From JBGPIT01 sp041485125 (lineage in GTDB: Bacteria > Desulfobacterota > Binatia > UTPRO1), in the NCBI GenBank assembly GCA_041485125.1, contig JBGPIT010000018.1, forward strand, positions 1-27,279: a DNA stretch of 27,279 nt, written 5' to 3'. Position numbers and translations under genes: made by a program. The notes under the pieces are model-generated. The model made no database searches and had not been told where the DNA came from. It saw only the letters and a list, made by a program, of their open reading frames with translations. Shown one piece after another: positions 15,543-22,915 of the stretch. Within the stretch, counting starts at the first letter, position 1. Every line of letters starts with the position of its first letter.

Positions 15543-17450
15543 ATGCGAGCAGTCGACATCACGACGGAGCCGACCACGCGGTCGGGAGCGCGGGGCGCGG
15601 AGCCGCCACCGATCGCTCCGCCGCACGAGGCGCCGGCGTTCTCACGGACGCTCGGGCGCGCGCTCTCGTCGGACGATCACCGTCCGCGGAACGACCAGCG
15701 CGCCGACCGGCCGCCACGCGACGACGGACCGCCGCGCCGCGCCGACGGCGGCGAAGCCCGCGCCGATGCCGGCCGTACTCAGGGACGCGCAGCGCAGCCC
15801 CACGCGCCGCGCGACGAGCGCGACCGCGCGGACCAGGCTTCGACGGCCGGCCGCGTACGAGCGGAGAAGCCAGCGGAGGAACACGCAGCGGCGCGGACTC
15901 ACGAACACGTCGGACGCGGCACGCATGTGGACGGCGAACCGGCGCCCGACGATGGAAGAGGCACGCTTCGCGACCACGACGGGGATCGCGATGCGGGAGC
16001 CGCGGTGCTCGGCGCCACGGATGGCGCCGATGCCGCAAATCTCGCCGCCGCGACGGCCGCACAAAGCATCACGCCCGTCGCAGCTGCCGCGTGCGCGACA
16101 GCCGACGACGCGACGGACGCGAGCGCGACGGCAACCGGCGGCGCGGAGGGAGTAGGGACCGGCCAGGCCGCGCGCGACGCGATCGCGAACGGCGCCGGGC
16201 ATCCCACGGGAACGATCGCGACACAGGAGACCGGCTCGAGCGTGAACGCCGCAACGGCGCCCGCGCCTCGAGACGTCGCGGCTGCAACGGTCGACGTCGC
16301 CACGGGAGCGACGACGTCGGCCGAGCCGCACCCCACGGCAGAGCCGGCACATGCTCCAGAGGACGCGAAGCCGGAGGCCCAAACGGCAGACGCGAACGCA
16401 GCGACCGCGAGCCGCGACAGTACTGCTCGAGAAGCCGCGCGGCCGGACGACACGGACGCCGCACGCACCGAGCCGCCTCCGAATGTGCGACACCTCGACC
16501 GGCCGGTGTCGGCAGGTCGCGCCGATCGTCCGCTCGCGAAGAGCGGCGACGAGCGCACGACGGACGGGCAGGGTAGCGGTCCACGGCCGTCGGTCGATTC
16601 CGCATCGCCGCACCGCACGGCGCGGGGAGACGCAGCAACCAGCGATTCCGGCACCGGCCACGCTCGCGACGAGGGTGGACGCGGCGCTGAACGCGGTCAC
16701 GGCCGCGCCGGCGCGATCGACCTCGGCGCGACGCGCGAGGCCGCGGTCCGTCACGACGGCGGAGAGACGCCAACCGGCGCGACGCACGCGACCGAGAGCC
16801 GCGCCGCCGTCACGCGCGGCGCGCCGTCGATTGCACCGGCAGGAACCGCCGATCAGATCGTTCGACAAGAGGCACCGTCCGCCGACACCGCCGCGGCGCC
16901 GCCCGAGTCGACGACGGCGCCGAGCACGCCGCTCGACAGCGCGCTCGGCTCGCTCGACCGGCTCGGCGCCTCGACGTCGTCGACGCGCGACGCCGAGGTT
17001 GCGGCGGCCGCGACCCGCGCGAGCACCGGCAGCGGCGCGTGGGCCGATCACATCGCCGACTCGCTCCGCCTGACGACGCTTCGCGACGGCGCCGAGATGC
17101 GCGTCCGGCTCGATCCGCCGGGTCTCGGCCACATCGATCTGCGCATCAGCCTCCATTCCGACGGCGTCCACGCGACGATCGTCGCGGAGCACGCCACCAC
17201 CCGCGCGCTCCTCACCGCGCAGCAGCACTTGCTGCACACCGCGCTCGAGCGCAACGACGTCCGTCTCGCCGGCTTCTCCGTCGACGTCGGCGCGAATCCG
17301 CAGGGCTTCACGCCGAGCCCCGACGCGCACGCCGGCGACGCGCCGCCGAACGCGTCGCAGCAGGGGGGGCGCGCCGGCAGCGAAGCCGAGGTGCCACAGC
17401 CGGCGGCGCATGCCGACGCCACGAGCGGACGCGTGAACGTGAGGGTCTGA
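15543..17450 (+). CDS. fliK: Flagellar hook-length control protein FliK
   Basis: The product has 635 residues. About 1-480 is a disordered Ala/Thr/Asp/Arg/Gly-rich ruler region with only EAPAFSRTLGRAL recognisable near the start. About 500-600 is the conserved Flg_hook domain (LRDGAEMRVRLDPPGLGHID, then VHATIVAEHATTRALL and GFSVDVG). FliK is secreted during hook growth, measures hook length and switches FlhB specificity. ATG 15543 has no ribosome site and lies almost at the predicted transcription start; the next in-frame start (GTG 15927) has no ribosome site either, so I keep the ATG. Base composition of the ruler region differs from its neighbours (more A and C on the coding strand), as expected for a fast-evolving disordered segment. 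Confidence 0.92.
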   Translation: MRAVDITTEPTTRSGARGAEPPPIAPPHEAPAFSRTLGRALSSDDHRPRNDQRADRPPRDDGPPRRADGGEARADAGRTQGRAAQPHAPRDERDRADQASTAGRVRAEKPAEEHAAARTHEHVGRGTHVDGEPAPDDGRGTLRDHDGDRDAGAAVLGATDGADAANLAAATAAQSITPVAAAACATADDATDASATATGGAEGVGTGQAARDAIANGAGHPTGTIATQETGSSVNAATAPAPRDVAAATVDVATGATTSAEPHPTAEPAHAPEDAKPEAQTADANAATASRDSTAREAARPDDTDAARTEPPPNVRHLDRPVSAGRADRPLAKSGDERTTDGQGSGPRPSVDSASPHRTARGDAATSDSGTGHARDEGGRGAERGHGRAGAIDLGATREAAVRHDGGETPTGATHATESRAAVTRGAPSIAPAGTADQIVRQEAPSADTAAAPPESTTAPSTPLDSALGSLDRLGASTSSTRDAEVAAAATRASTGSGAWADHIADSLRLTTLRDGAEMRVRLDPPGLGHIDLRISLHSDGVHATIVAEHATTRALLTAQQHLLHTALERNDVRLAGFSVDVGANPQGFTPSPDAHAGDAPPNASQQGGRAGSEAEVPQPAAHADATSGRVNVRV

Positions 17451-17451
17451 C

Positions 17452-18165
17452 GTGATCGATCCGAGCCTCGCCGCCTCCGCCGCGCTCAGCGCGGTCAATC
17501 TGCTCTCCTCCGCGACCGACTCGTCGCCGGCGACCACGCCGCCGAAGAAGGGCGACGACGTCGACCAGGCCGACTTCATGAAGCTCCTGGTCGCGCAGCT
17601 CGCGAACCAGGATCCCCTGAACCCGCTCGACAGCGCGAACTTCTCGGCGCAGCTGGCGCAGTTCTCGAGCCTCCAGCAGCTGACCCAGATCAACCAGCAC
17701 CTCGCCGACCAGGCGAAGCCGACGGCTGGCGGTGCGTTCGACGCGGTCAGCTTTCTCGGCCGCGACGTGCAGGCCGCGAGCGACGACGTCACGGTCACCT
17801 CGGGCGTCGCGAGCGGCCTCGACTACCAGCTGCAGACGGCGGGAGTGGTGGAAGCGAAGGTCCTCGACGAGGGCGGCCGCGAGGTCGCCTCGCTCGTCCT
17901 CGGCACGCAAGCGGCCGGCGCGCACCACTTCGACCTCGCGAGCATCCCCGGCGCGCCGCACCTCGGCGACGGGCACTATCACGTGCAGCTCAGCACGCCG
18001 GCGGGCACCGGCACGAGCACGGCGATCGTGACGACGGTCACGGGCCGGGTGAGCGGCGTCGATCTCGCCGCCAGCCCTCCCGTCCTCCTCGTCGACGGAC
18101 GGCGGGTCGCGCTCGCCGACGTGCGCGAGATCCACGAGCACACCGCGGCGGAATCCGCCGCTTAA
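17452..18165 (+). CDS. flgD: Flagellar hook cap protein FlgD
   Basis: The product has 237 residues from GTG 17452, with GAGGG six bases upstream. The N-terminal signature is clear: DFMKLLVAQLANQDPLNP, then NFSAQLAQFSSLQQLTQIN. It is followed by a tandem beta-sandwich (FnIII/Tudor-like) with VTSGVASGLDYQL and VTGRVSGVDL. FlgD caps the growing hook so that FlgE subunits can add. It sits one base after the fliK stop and 11 bases before flgE. Confidence 0.95.
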   Translation: MIDPSLAASAALSAVNLLSSATDSSPATTPPKKGDDVDQADFMKLLVAQLANQDPLNPLDSANFSAQLAQFSSLQQLTQINQHLADQAKPTAGGAFDAVSFLGRDVQAASDDVTVTSGVASGLDYQLQTAGVVEAKVLDEGGREVASLVLGTQAAGAHHFDLASIPGAPHLGDGHYHVQLSTPAGTGTSTAIVTTVTGRVSGVDLAASPPVLLVDGRRVALADVREIHEHTAAESAA

Positions 18166-18176
18166 AAGGAGACGTC

Positions 18177-19472
18177 ATGGCCATTTTCGGAGCACTCTCG
18201 ACGGCGCGCAGCGGCCTCATCGCGACCGGCGCTTCACTGAGCGTCATCGGCAACAACATCGCCAACGTGAACACCGTCGGCTTCAAAGGCAGCCGTACCG
18301 AGTTCGCCGATCTGCTCTCGGCGCAGGGCGGCGGCGGCAGCGCCGGCAAGATCGGCCTCGGCACCCGCATCGGGCGCGTCGGGACGCTCTTCACGCAAGG
18401 CAACATCGAGAATACCGGCCGTCCGACCGATCTCGCGATCGAGGGCAACGGCTTCTTCGTCGTCGGCAGCGGCGACGGCAATCTGTTCACCCGCGCCGGC
18501 AACTTCCGCCTCGATTCCAACGGACACCTGGTCACGTTCCAGGGCCTGCCGGTGCAGGGCTTCTCCCTGAACCAAGGCGATCAGGCGGTCGGCGCCCCGA
18601 CCGACGTCGCCGTCACCGGCGCGAGCAGCCAGCCGATCCCGACCACGGAGGTCACCCTCAAGTCCAACCTGCGCTCCGACTCGGCGGTGCTCGCCGGCGG
18701 CTTCGACTCGACCAGCTTCGACACCGCCTTCTCGAGCTCGAACTTCACCACCTCGATCAGCACCTTCGACTCGCTCGGCGCGCGGCACACCATGACGCTC
18801 TTCTTCACCAAGACCGCGGACAATGCGTGGGACTACAACGTCGGCGTCGACGCCGGCGAGACCGGCGGGGCGGCCGGCGACCTGAACGTCCTCGGCGGCG
18901 GCTCGCTCACGTTCAACACCGACGGCTCGCTGAGCGCGACCGCGCCGGATCCCGCGACGGTCTCGGTGACGTTCAACGGCGCGGCGGCGCAGGACGTCGC
19001 GCTCAACTTCGGCACGCCGAACCCGACGGCTGAAACGGGGCTCGGCCTCGACGGCCTGACTCAGTTCGCCGGACCGTCGTCGGTCGGCTTCCAGACCCAG
19101 AACGGCGTCGGCGCCGGGCAGCTGCTGAACCTCGAGATCAGCGAGGCGGGCATCGTGACCGGCGTCTTCGACAACGGCCAGACGCGCAACCTGTTTCAAT
19201 TGGCGCTGGCGAACTTCACCGCCCCCGACGGCCTGACCCCGCTCGGCAACGGCCTCTACCGCGAGTCGGTCGACTCCGGCGCGCCCGCGATCGGCGTGCC
19301 GCAGTCCGGCGGCCTCGGCAACGTCGTCTCCGGCGCCCTCGAGCTCTCGAACGTCGCCATCGCGCAGGAGTTCATCGACCTGATCTCGACGCAGCGGAGC
19401 TTCCAGGCCAACGCGCGCGTGATCACCTCGAGCGACGCGCTCTTGAACGACCTGATCAACATCGTGCGGTAG
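18177..19472 (+). CDS. flgE: Flagellar hook protein FlgE
   Basis: The product has 431 residues. The start has the FlgE/F/G signature (FGALSTARSGLIATGASLSV, NNIANVNTVGFKGSRTEFAD), followed by the D1 beta region (NTGRPTDLAIEGNGFFVVG) and the central domain (FDSLGARHTMTLFFTK). The end is the hook-type helix (IAQEFIDLISTQRSFQANAR then VITSSDALLNDLINIVR). AAAAGGAG lies six bases before the ATG. Hook assembly needs FlgD and FliK, encoded just upstream. A strong hairpin follows the stop. Confidence 0.96.
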   Translation: MAIFGALSTARSGLIATGASLSVIGNNIANVNTVGFKGSRTEFADLLSAQGGGGSAGKIGLGTRIGRVGTLFTQGNIENTGRPTDLAIEGNGFFVVGSGDGNLFTRAGNFRLDSNGHLVTFQGLPVQGFSLNQGDQAVGAPTDVAVTGASSQPIPTTEVTLKSNLRSDSAVLAGGFDSTSFDTAFSSSNFTTSISTFDSLGARHTMTLFFTKTADNAWDYNVGVDAGETGGAAGDLNVLGGGSLTFNTDGSLSATAPDPATVSVTFNGAAAQDVALNFGTPNPTAETGLGLDGLTQFAGPSSVGFQTQNGVGAGQLLNLEISEAGIVTGVFDNGQTRNLFQLALANFTAPDGLTPLGNGLYRESVDSGAPAIGVPQSGGLGNVVSGALELSNVAIAQEFIDLISTQRSFQANARVITSSDALLNDLINIVR

Positions 19473-19485
19473 GCGAGCGGGCGCG

Positions 19486-19511
19486 GCGCCGGCGAATCAA
19501 CTCGCCGGCGC
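19486..19511 (+). terminator. Hairpin after flgE
   Basis: GCGCCGGCGA-ATCAAC-TCGCCGGCGC is a perfect 10-bp stem with a 6-base loop, 13 bases after the flgE stop. No T-run follows, so intrinsic termination is not certain. The position at the operon end supports a transcript-end or stabilising role. Confidence 0.5.
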
Positions 19512-19647
19512 ACCGCGGAAGACAGATTCCTGACCGGCGCTCGGGGGCGATTGACGCCGCCGGCGCGCCGGCGCGCCCGGGCTCGATACGAACCGCGCGG
19601 GTACGTAGGTTTTTGTCCGCATCGCGCCGCCGTCTGGGTGCCGGCGG

Positions 19648-19663
19648 CGGCATACCCCTTGCT
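19648..19663 (+). promoter_or_regulatory. Sigma-54 (-24/-12) promoter of the fliL-flhF operon
   Basis: CGGCAT-ACCCC-TTGCT has exact GG-N10-GC spacing (19649-19650, 19661-19662) and the conserved TTGCT; it differs from consensus at the first and sixth bases. Transcription would start near 19674. A dyad CGCCGCCG-N9-CGGCGGCG (19625-19649) overlaps its -24 element. Confidence 0.65.
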
Positions 19664-19671
19664 GTCCAGGG

Positions 19672-19693
19672 CCGACCGGAACCGGTCGGTTTT
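19672..19693 (+). promoter_or_regulatory. Hairpin with T-run in the fliL leader
   Basis: CCGACCG-GAAC-CGGTCGG followed by TTTT lies between the sigma-54 promoter and the AAGGAGGAG ribosome site (19704-19712). It looks like a small intrinsic terminator or attenuator. With transcription starting near 19674 the stem would begin at or next to the RNA 5' end, so it may instead protect the message. Confidence 0.45.
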
Positions 19694-19716
19694 CCTGTCC
19701 CGCAAGGAGGAGCGCG

Positions 19717-20316
19717 ATGCCCGAGGACGTCGAGAAGTCGCCGGCGGAAACAACGCCGGCCGACGCCAAGCCTGCCAAGACGTCACGGAAACGGCTCACG
19801 CTGGTCGCGAGCGCGCTGGTCCTCGTCTCCGGCGGCGCGGCGGCCGCCTGGTACTTGGGCGTGCTGCCGTTCGGCGCGCACCATGCGCGCCACGCACAAG
19901 CGACCGCCGCGATCGAGGAGGCCGAGGGCGACGCGGAAGACGCGCACGGCCACGGTGACGCTGAAGAGGGCGGCGAAGGCGCCCACGGCGCGAAAGGAAA
20001 GACCGGCAAAGGCGCCGGCGCGACCTTGCCGCTCGACACCTTCATTGCGAACCTCGCCGACGAGGGCGGCAAGCGGTACCTGAAAACCACGATGCAGGTC
20101 GAGTTCCTCGGCGACGGTATCCCGTCGGGGATCGACGCGCGCGTACCGCAGATCCGCGACCTGCTGCTCACGCTCCTCACCAGCAAGAGCTTCGAGGAGA
20201 TCCGCACCGCCGAGGGCAAGCAGCAGCTGCGCGAGGAGATCATCGCGCGGCTCAACCAGACGCTCGATCGCGACGCCGTCAAAGCCGTCTACTTCACCGA
20301 GTTCATCGTCCAGTGA
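19717..20316 (+). CDS. fliL: Flagellar basal body-associated protein FliL
   Basis: The product has 199 residues. A single membrane helix lies at about 27-47 after a short cytoplasmic Lys/Pro/Ala region. A His/Glu/Gly-rich acidic linker (about 52-100) leads to the periplasmic FliL domain (PLDTFIANLADEGGKRYLKT, IDARVPQIRDLLLTLLTSKS, KAVYFTEFIVQ). FliL surrounds the stators and supports torque. The ATG is preceded by a strong AAGGAGGAG. The stop overlaps the GTG of fliM. Confidence 0.94.
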   Translation: MPEDVEKSPAETTPADAKPAKTSRKRLTLVASALVLVSGGAAAAWYLGVLPFGAHHARHAQATAAIEEAEGDAEDAHGHGDAEEGGEGAHGAKGKTGKGAGATLPLDTFIANLADEGGKRYLKTTMQVEFLGDGIPSGIDARVPQIRDLLLTLLTSKSFEEIRTAEGKQQLREEIIARLNQTLDRDAVKAVYFTEFIVQ

Positions 20317-21275
20317 GCGAGACGCTCTCCCAGGACGAAGTCAACGCGCTCCTGCGCGGCCTCGCCGACGGCGAGGTGCCCGCCGACGCCGCGGCCGGCG
20401 CCGGCGGCGACGTGCGCCGCTACGACCTGATCGGCGAGGAGCGTCTGGTGACGCGCCGTTTCCCGGCGCTCGACCTGGTGCACGAGCGGCTGGCGCGGCG
20501 CCTCCGGCTGTCGCTCGGGAGCTTCGTCGGCTCGCCGCCGACGATCGAGCTGGCGCCGCTGCAGATGCTCAAGTTCGGCACCTTCCGCAACCGGCTGCCG
20601 ACGCCGTCGAGCTTGCATCTCTTCACGATGGCGCCGCTGCGCGGCTACGCGCTGCTGGTGGTCTCGCCGCCGCTCGCCTTCGGCATCGTCGACCGGGTGT
20701 TCGGCGGCGGCGGGCGCACCCCGGCTTCGCTCTCCGTGCGCGAGTACTCGGCGATCGAGACCCAGATGATCCAGCGGGTCGTGGCGCGCACGCTCGCCGA
20801 TCTCACCGAGGCGTGGGCGCCGGTGCACGCGGTCACCTGCAGCTTCGTGCGCTCCGAGCTGAACCCGGCCTCGGTCGCGATCTGCGTGCCCGGCGACATG
20901 GTGCTGGTGCTCGACGTGCAATGCGAGCTCGGCGGCGACGCCTCGACGCTCACGCTCGCGATCCCGTACGCGATGCTGGAGCCGCTGCGCGCCAAGCTCG
21001 GCGAGCCGCAGGCGAACGCCGGCGGCCCGGACCGCGATTGGCTCGGCGCGCTGACCCGCGTGGTGCGCGAGACCATGGTGCAGGTGAGCGCCGAGCTCGG
21101 CACGCGCGAGATCTCGGCGCGCGAGGTGCTGCGTCTGAAAGTCGGCGACGTGCTCACGCTCGGCACGCGCGGCGACGACCCCCTCGATCTGAAGGTCGAG
21201 GGCGTGTCGTTGCTCGCGGGCGTGCCCGGCGTGAGTCGAGGCAACAACGCGGTACGCGTGCTCGCGCGCGACTGA
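20313..21275 (+). CDS. fliM: Flagellar motor switch protein FliM
   Basis: GTG 20313 overlaps the fliL stop by four bases and gives 320 residues. The N-terminal LSQDEVNALL (5-14) is the phospho-CheY-binding peptide. The middle CheC-like domain carries the GGxG motif that binds FliG (FGGGGR, 130-135). The C-terminal SpoA domain ends LKVGDVLTLGTRGDDPLDLK. FliM is the C-ring core, so a CheY-controlled switch is expected although no chemotaxis gene lies in this window. Confidence 0.96.
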   Translation: MSETLSQDEVNALLRGLADGEVPADAAAGAGGDVRRYDLIGEERLVTRRFPALDLVHERLARRLRLSLGSFVGSPPTIELAPLQMLKFGTFRNRLPTPSSLHLFTMAPLRGYALLVVSPPLAFGIVDRVFGGGGRTPASLSVREYSAIETQMIQRVVARTLADLTEAWAPVHAVTCSFVRSELNPASVAICVPGDMVLVLDVQCELGGDASTLTLAIPYAMLEPLRAKLGEPQANAGGPDRDWLGALTRVVRETMVQVSAELGTREISAREVLRLKVGDVLTLGTRGDDPLDLKVEGVSLLAGVPGVSRGNNAVRVLARD

Positions 21276-21301
21276 CGCACTGAACACCGACACGGGGGTG
21301 G

Positions 21302-21607
21302 ATGATGGGGGAAGAGGCACAGGCGGCGCTGGCGGCCAGCGGTGACGGCGACAACCTCGAGCTGATCCTCGACGTACCGCTCGCGGTGACGGTCGAGCTC
21401 GGGCGCGTGCGGATGCCGGTGCGGAGCCTGCTGGCGCTCGGCGCCGGCTCGATCATCGAGCTCGCCAAGCTCGCCGGCGAGCCGCTCGACGTCCTGATCA
21501 ACGGCAAGGCGGTCGCGCGCGGCGAGGCGGTGATGGTGAACGAGAAGTTCGGCGTCCGCCTCACCGAGATCGTCAGCCCATCGGAGCGGGTCGAGCGATT
21601 GCGATGA
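21302..21607 (+). CDS. fliN: Flagellar motor switch protein FliN
   Basis: The product has 101 residues. After a short linker it is one SpoA domain: LILDVPLAVTVELGRVRMPV, LLALGAGSIIELAKLAGEPL, then DVLINGKAVARGEAVMVNEK and FGVRLTEIVSP. ATG 21302 is given, but ATG 21305 is better spaced from GGGGG (21294-21298). FliN forms the lower C-ring with FliM and receives FliH-FliI. Its stop overlaps the next start by four bases (ATGA). Confidence 0.95.
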   Translation: MMGEEAQAALAASGDGDNLELILDVPLAVTVELGRVRMPVRSLLALGAGSIIELAKLAGEPLDVLINGKAVARGEAVMVNEKFGVRLTEIVSPSERVERLR

Positions 21608-22647
21608 CGGCGGCGGGTCCGCCCGAGCTGGGGTGGTCGGCGATCGCGCTGGTCGCGGCGATCGTCGCGCTGATCGGGCTCGCGCAGTGGTGGCTGCGCC
21701 GGCGCGTGGTGGTCGAGCAGGAGCTGATCCGCCTGGTCGCGACCCGCTCGCTCGGCGGCAAGCGCATGCTCGCGCTGGTCGACGCCGGCGGCCGGCGCTT
21801 TCTTCTCGGCATGACCGACGAGCGCATCGCCTGTCTCGGCGAGATGATGCCGGAGGAGGCCGCGGCGGCACCGCCGGTGACGAGCGCGACCGCCGGCGGC
21901 GGGCTCGCGCGGCGCGGGATCGCGGCCGTCGTGCTCGCCGCGCTCGCGGTCGGCGTGACGGCGGTCTCGGCACACGCAGCGCTGCCGCAGCTCTCGCTCG
22001 AGCTCGGCGCCGGCGGCGACGGCATGGCGACGAGCATCCAGCTGGTCTTGCTGTTCACCCTCTTGTCGTTCGCGCCGGCGATCCTGATCGGGGTGTCGGC
22101 GTTCGTCCGCATCGTGATCGTGCTCGCGTTCATGCGCCAAGCCGTCGGCACGCCGCAGATGCCGCCGAACCAGGTGGTGATCGCGCTCGCGCTCTTCCTC
22201 ACCTTCTTCGTGATGATGCCGACCTTGCGCGAGGTGAACGAGCAGGCGGTGGTGCCGTACCTCGAGCACAGCGCGCCGCCGCTCGAGGCGCTCCGCGCCG
22301 GCTTCGAGCCGCTGCGCGCCTTCATGATGCGGCAGACCCGCGAGAAGGACCTGGCGCTCTTCCTCGGCATCAGCCATCAGGCGCGGCCGGCGACGCAGGC
22401 CGACGTGCCGCCGGAGGTCGTAGTGCCGGCGTTCCTGATCTCGGAGCTGAAGACGGCCTTCCAGATCAGCTTCCTCATCTACATCCCGTTTCTCGTCCTC
22501 GACATGGTGGTGGCCTCGATCCTCACGTCGATGGGCATGATCACGCTGCCGCCGGTCCTGATCTCGCTGCCGTTCAAGCTGATGATCTTCGTGCTCGTCG
22601 ACGGCTGGAACCTCTTGGTCAGCTCCTTGATTCGGAGCTTCCAGTGA
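21604..22647 (+). CDS. fliP: FliO-FliP fusion protein of the flagellar export gate
   Basis: One open frame of 347 residues covers two normally separate proteins. Residues 1-80 are FliO-like: a membrane helix at 12-29, then VATRSLGGKRMLALVDAGGR and FLLGMTDERIACLGE. Residues 81-100 are a linker. Residues 101-125 (LARRG, a hydrophobic core, then VSAHA) look like the signal peptide that FliP proteins normally carry at their N-terminus. Residues 126-347 are a complete FliP (FVRIVIVLAFMRQAVGTPQM, PPNQVVIALALFLTFFVMMP, FLISELKTAFQISFLIY, SLPFKLMIFVLVDGW). FliP forms the pentameric core of the export gate and FliO is its assembly chaperone. No stop, frameshift or well-placed ribosome site separates the halves. 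Signal peptidase cleavage after AHA could release mature FliP, but that is inference. Confidence 0.93.
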   Translation: MTAAGPPELGWSAIALVAAIVALIGLAQWWLRRRVVVEQELIRLVATRSLGGKRMLALVDAGGRRFLLGMTDERIACLGEMMPEEAAAAPPVTSATAGGGLARRGIAAVVLAALAVGVTAVSAHAALPQLSLELGAGGDGMATSIQLVLLFTLLSFAPAILIGVSAFVRIVIVLAFMRQAVGTPQMPPNQVVIALALFLTFFVMMPTLREVNEQAVVPYLEHSAPPLEALRAGFEPLRAFMMRQTREKDLALFLGISHQARPATQADVPPEVVVPAFLISELKTAFQISFLIYIPFLVLDMVVASILTSMGMITLPPVLISLPFKLMIFVLVDGWNLLVSSLIRSFQ

Positions 22648-22913
22648 CGCCGGAGAGCGTCCTCCAAATCGGGCGCAACGCGCTCGAGATCGCGCTCATC
22701 CTCGCCGGCCCGGTGCTGATCTTCGGTCTGGTCGCCGGCCTCGTGGTCGCGATCTTCCAGGCGCTGACGCAGATCCACGAGATGACGCTGACGTTCATCC
22801 CGAAGATCGGCGCGACCATCCTGGCACTCGCGCTCTTCGGCCCGTGGATGCTGCAGAAGATGATCAACTACACGATCGCGCTCTTCCAGTCGGTGCCGGG
22901 GCTCGTGCACTGA
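22644..22913 (+). CDS. fliQ: Flagellar export gate protein FliQ
   Basis: GTG 22644 overlaps the fliP stop by four bases and gives 89 residues, the usual length. Two hydrophobic helices flank the signature VAIFQALTQIHEMTLTFIPK, and the start reads ESVLQIGRNALEIALILAGP. Several copies of FliQ pack around the FliP-FliR core of the export gate. The stop is two bases before fliR. Confidence 0.96.
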   Translation: MTPESVLQIGRNALEIALILAGPVLIFGLVAGLVVAIFQALTQIHEMTLTFIPKIGATILALALFGPWMLQKMINYTIALFQSVPGLVH

Positions 22914-22915
22914 CG

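Noticed and set aside
15642..17798. 718-codon open frame on the - strand opposite fliK and flgD
   Set aside because: Long antisense frames are expected at this GC content. The + strand encodes clear FliK and FlgD domains here, and the antisense product matches nothing I recognise.
21852..21879. GGAGGAGG before an in-frame GTG as a separate FliP start
   Set aside because: The spacing to GTG 21877 is about 17 bases, too long for a ribosome site, and the G-rich run also encodes the Glu-Glu pair; the fused reading is simpler, though reinitiation is not excluded.
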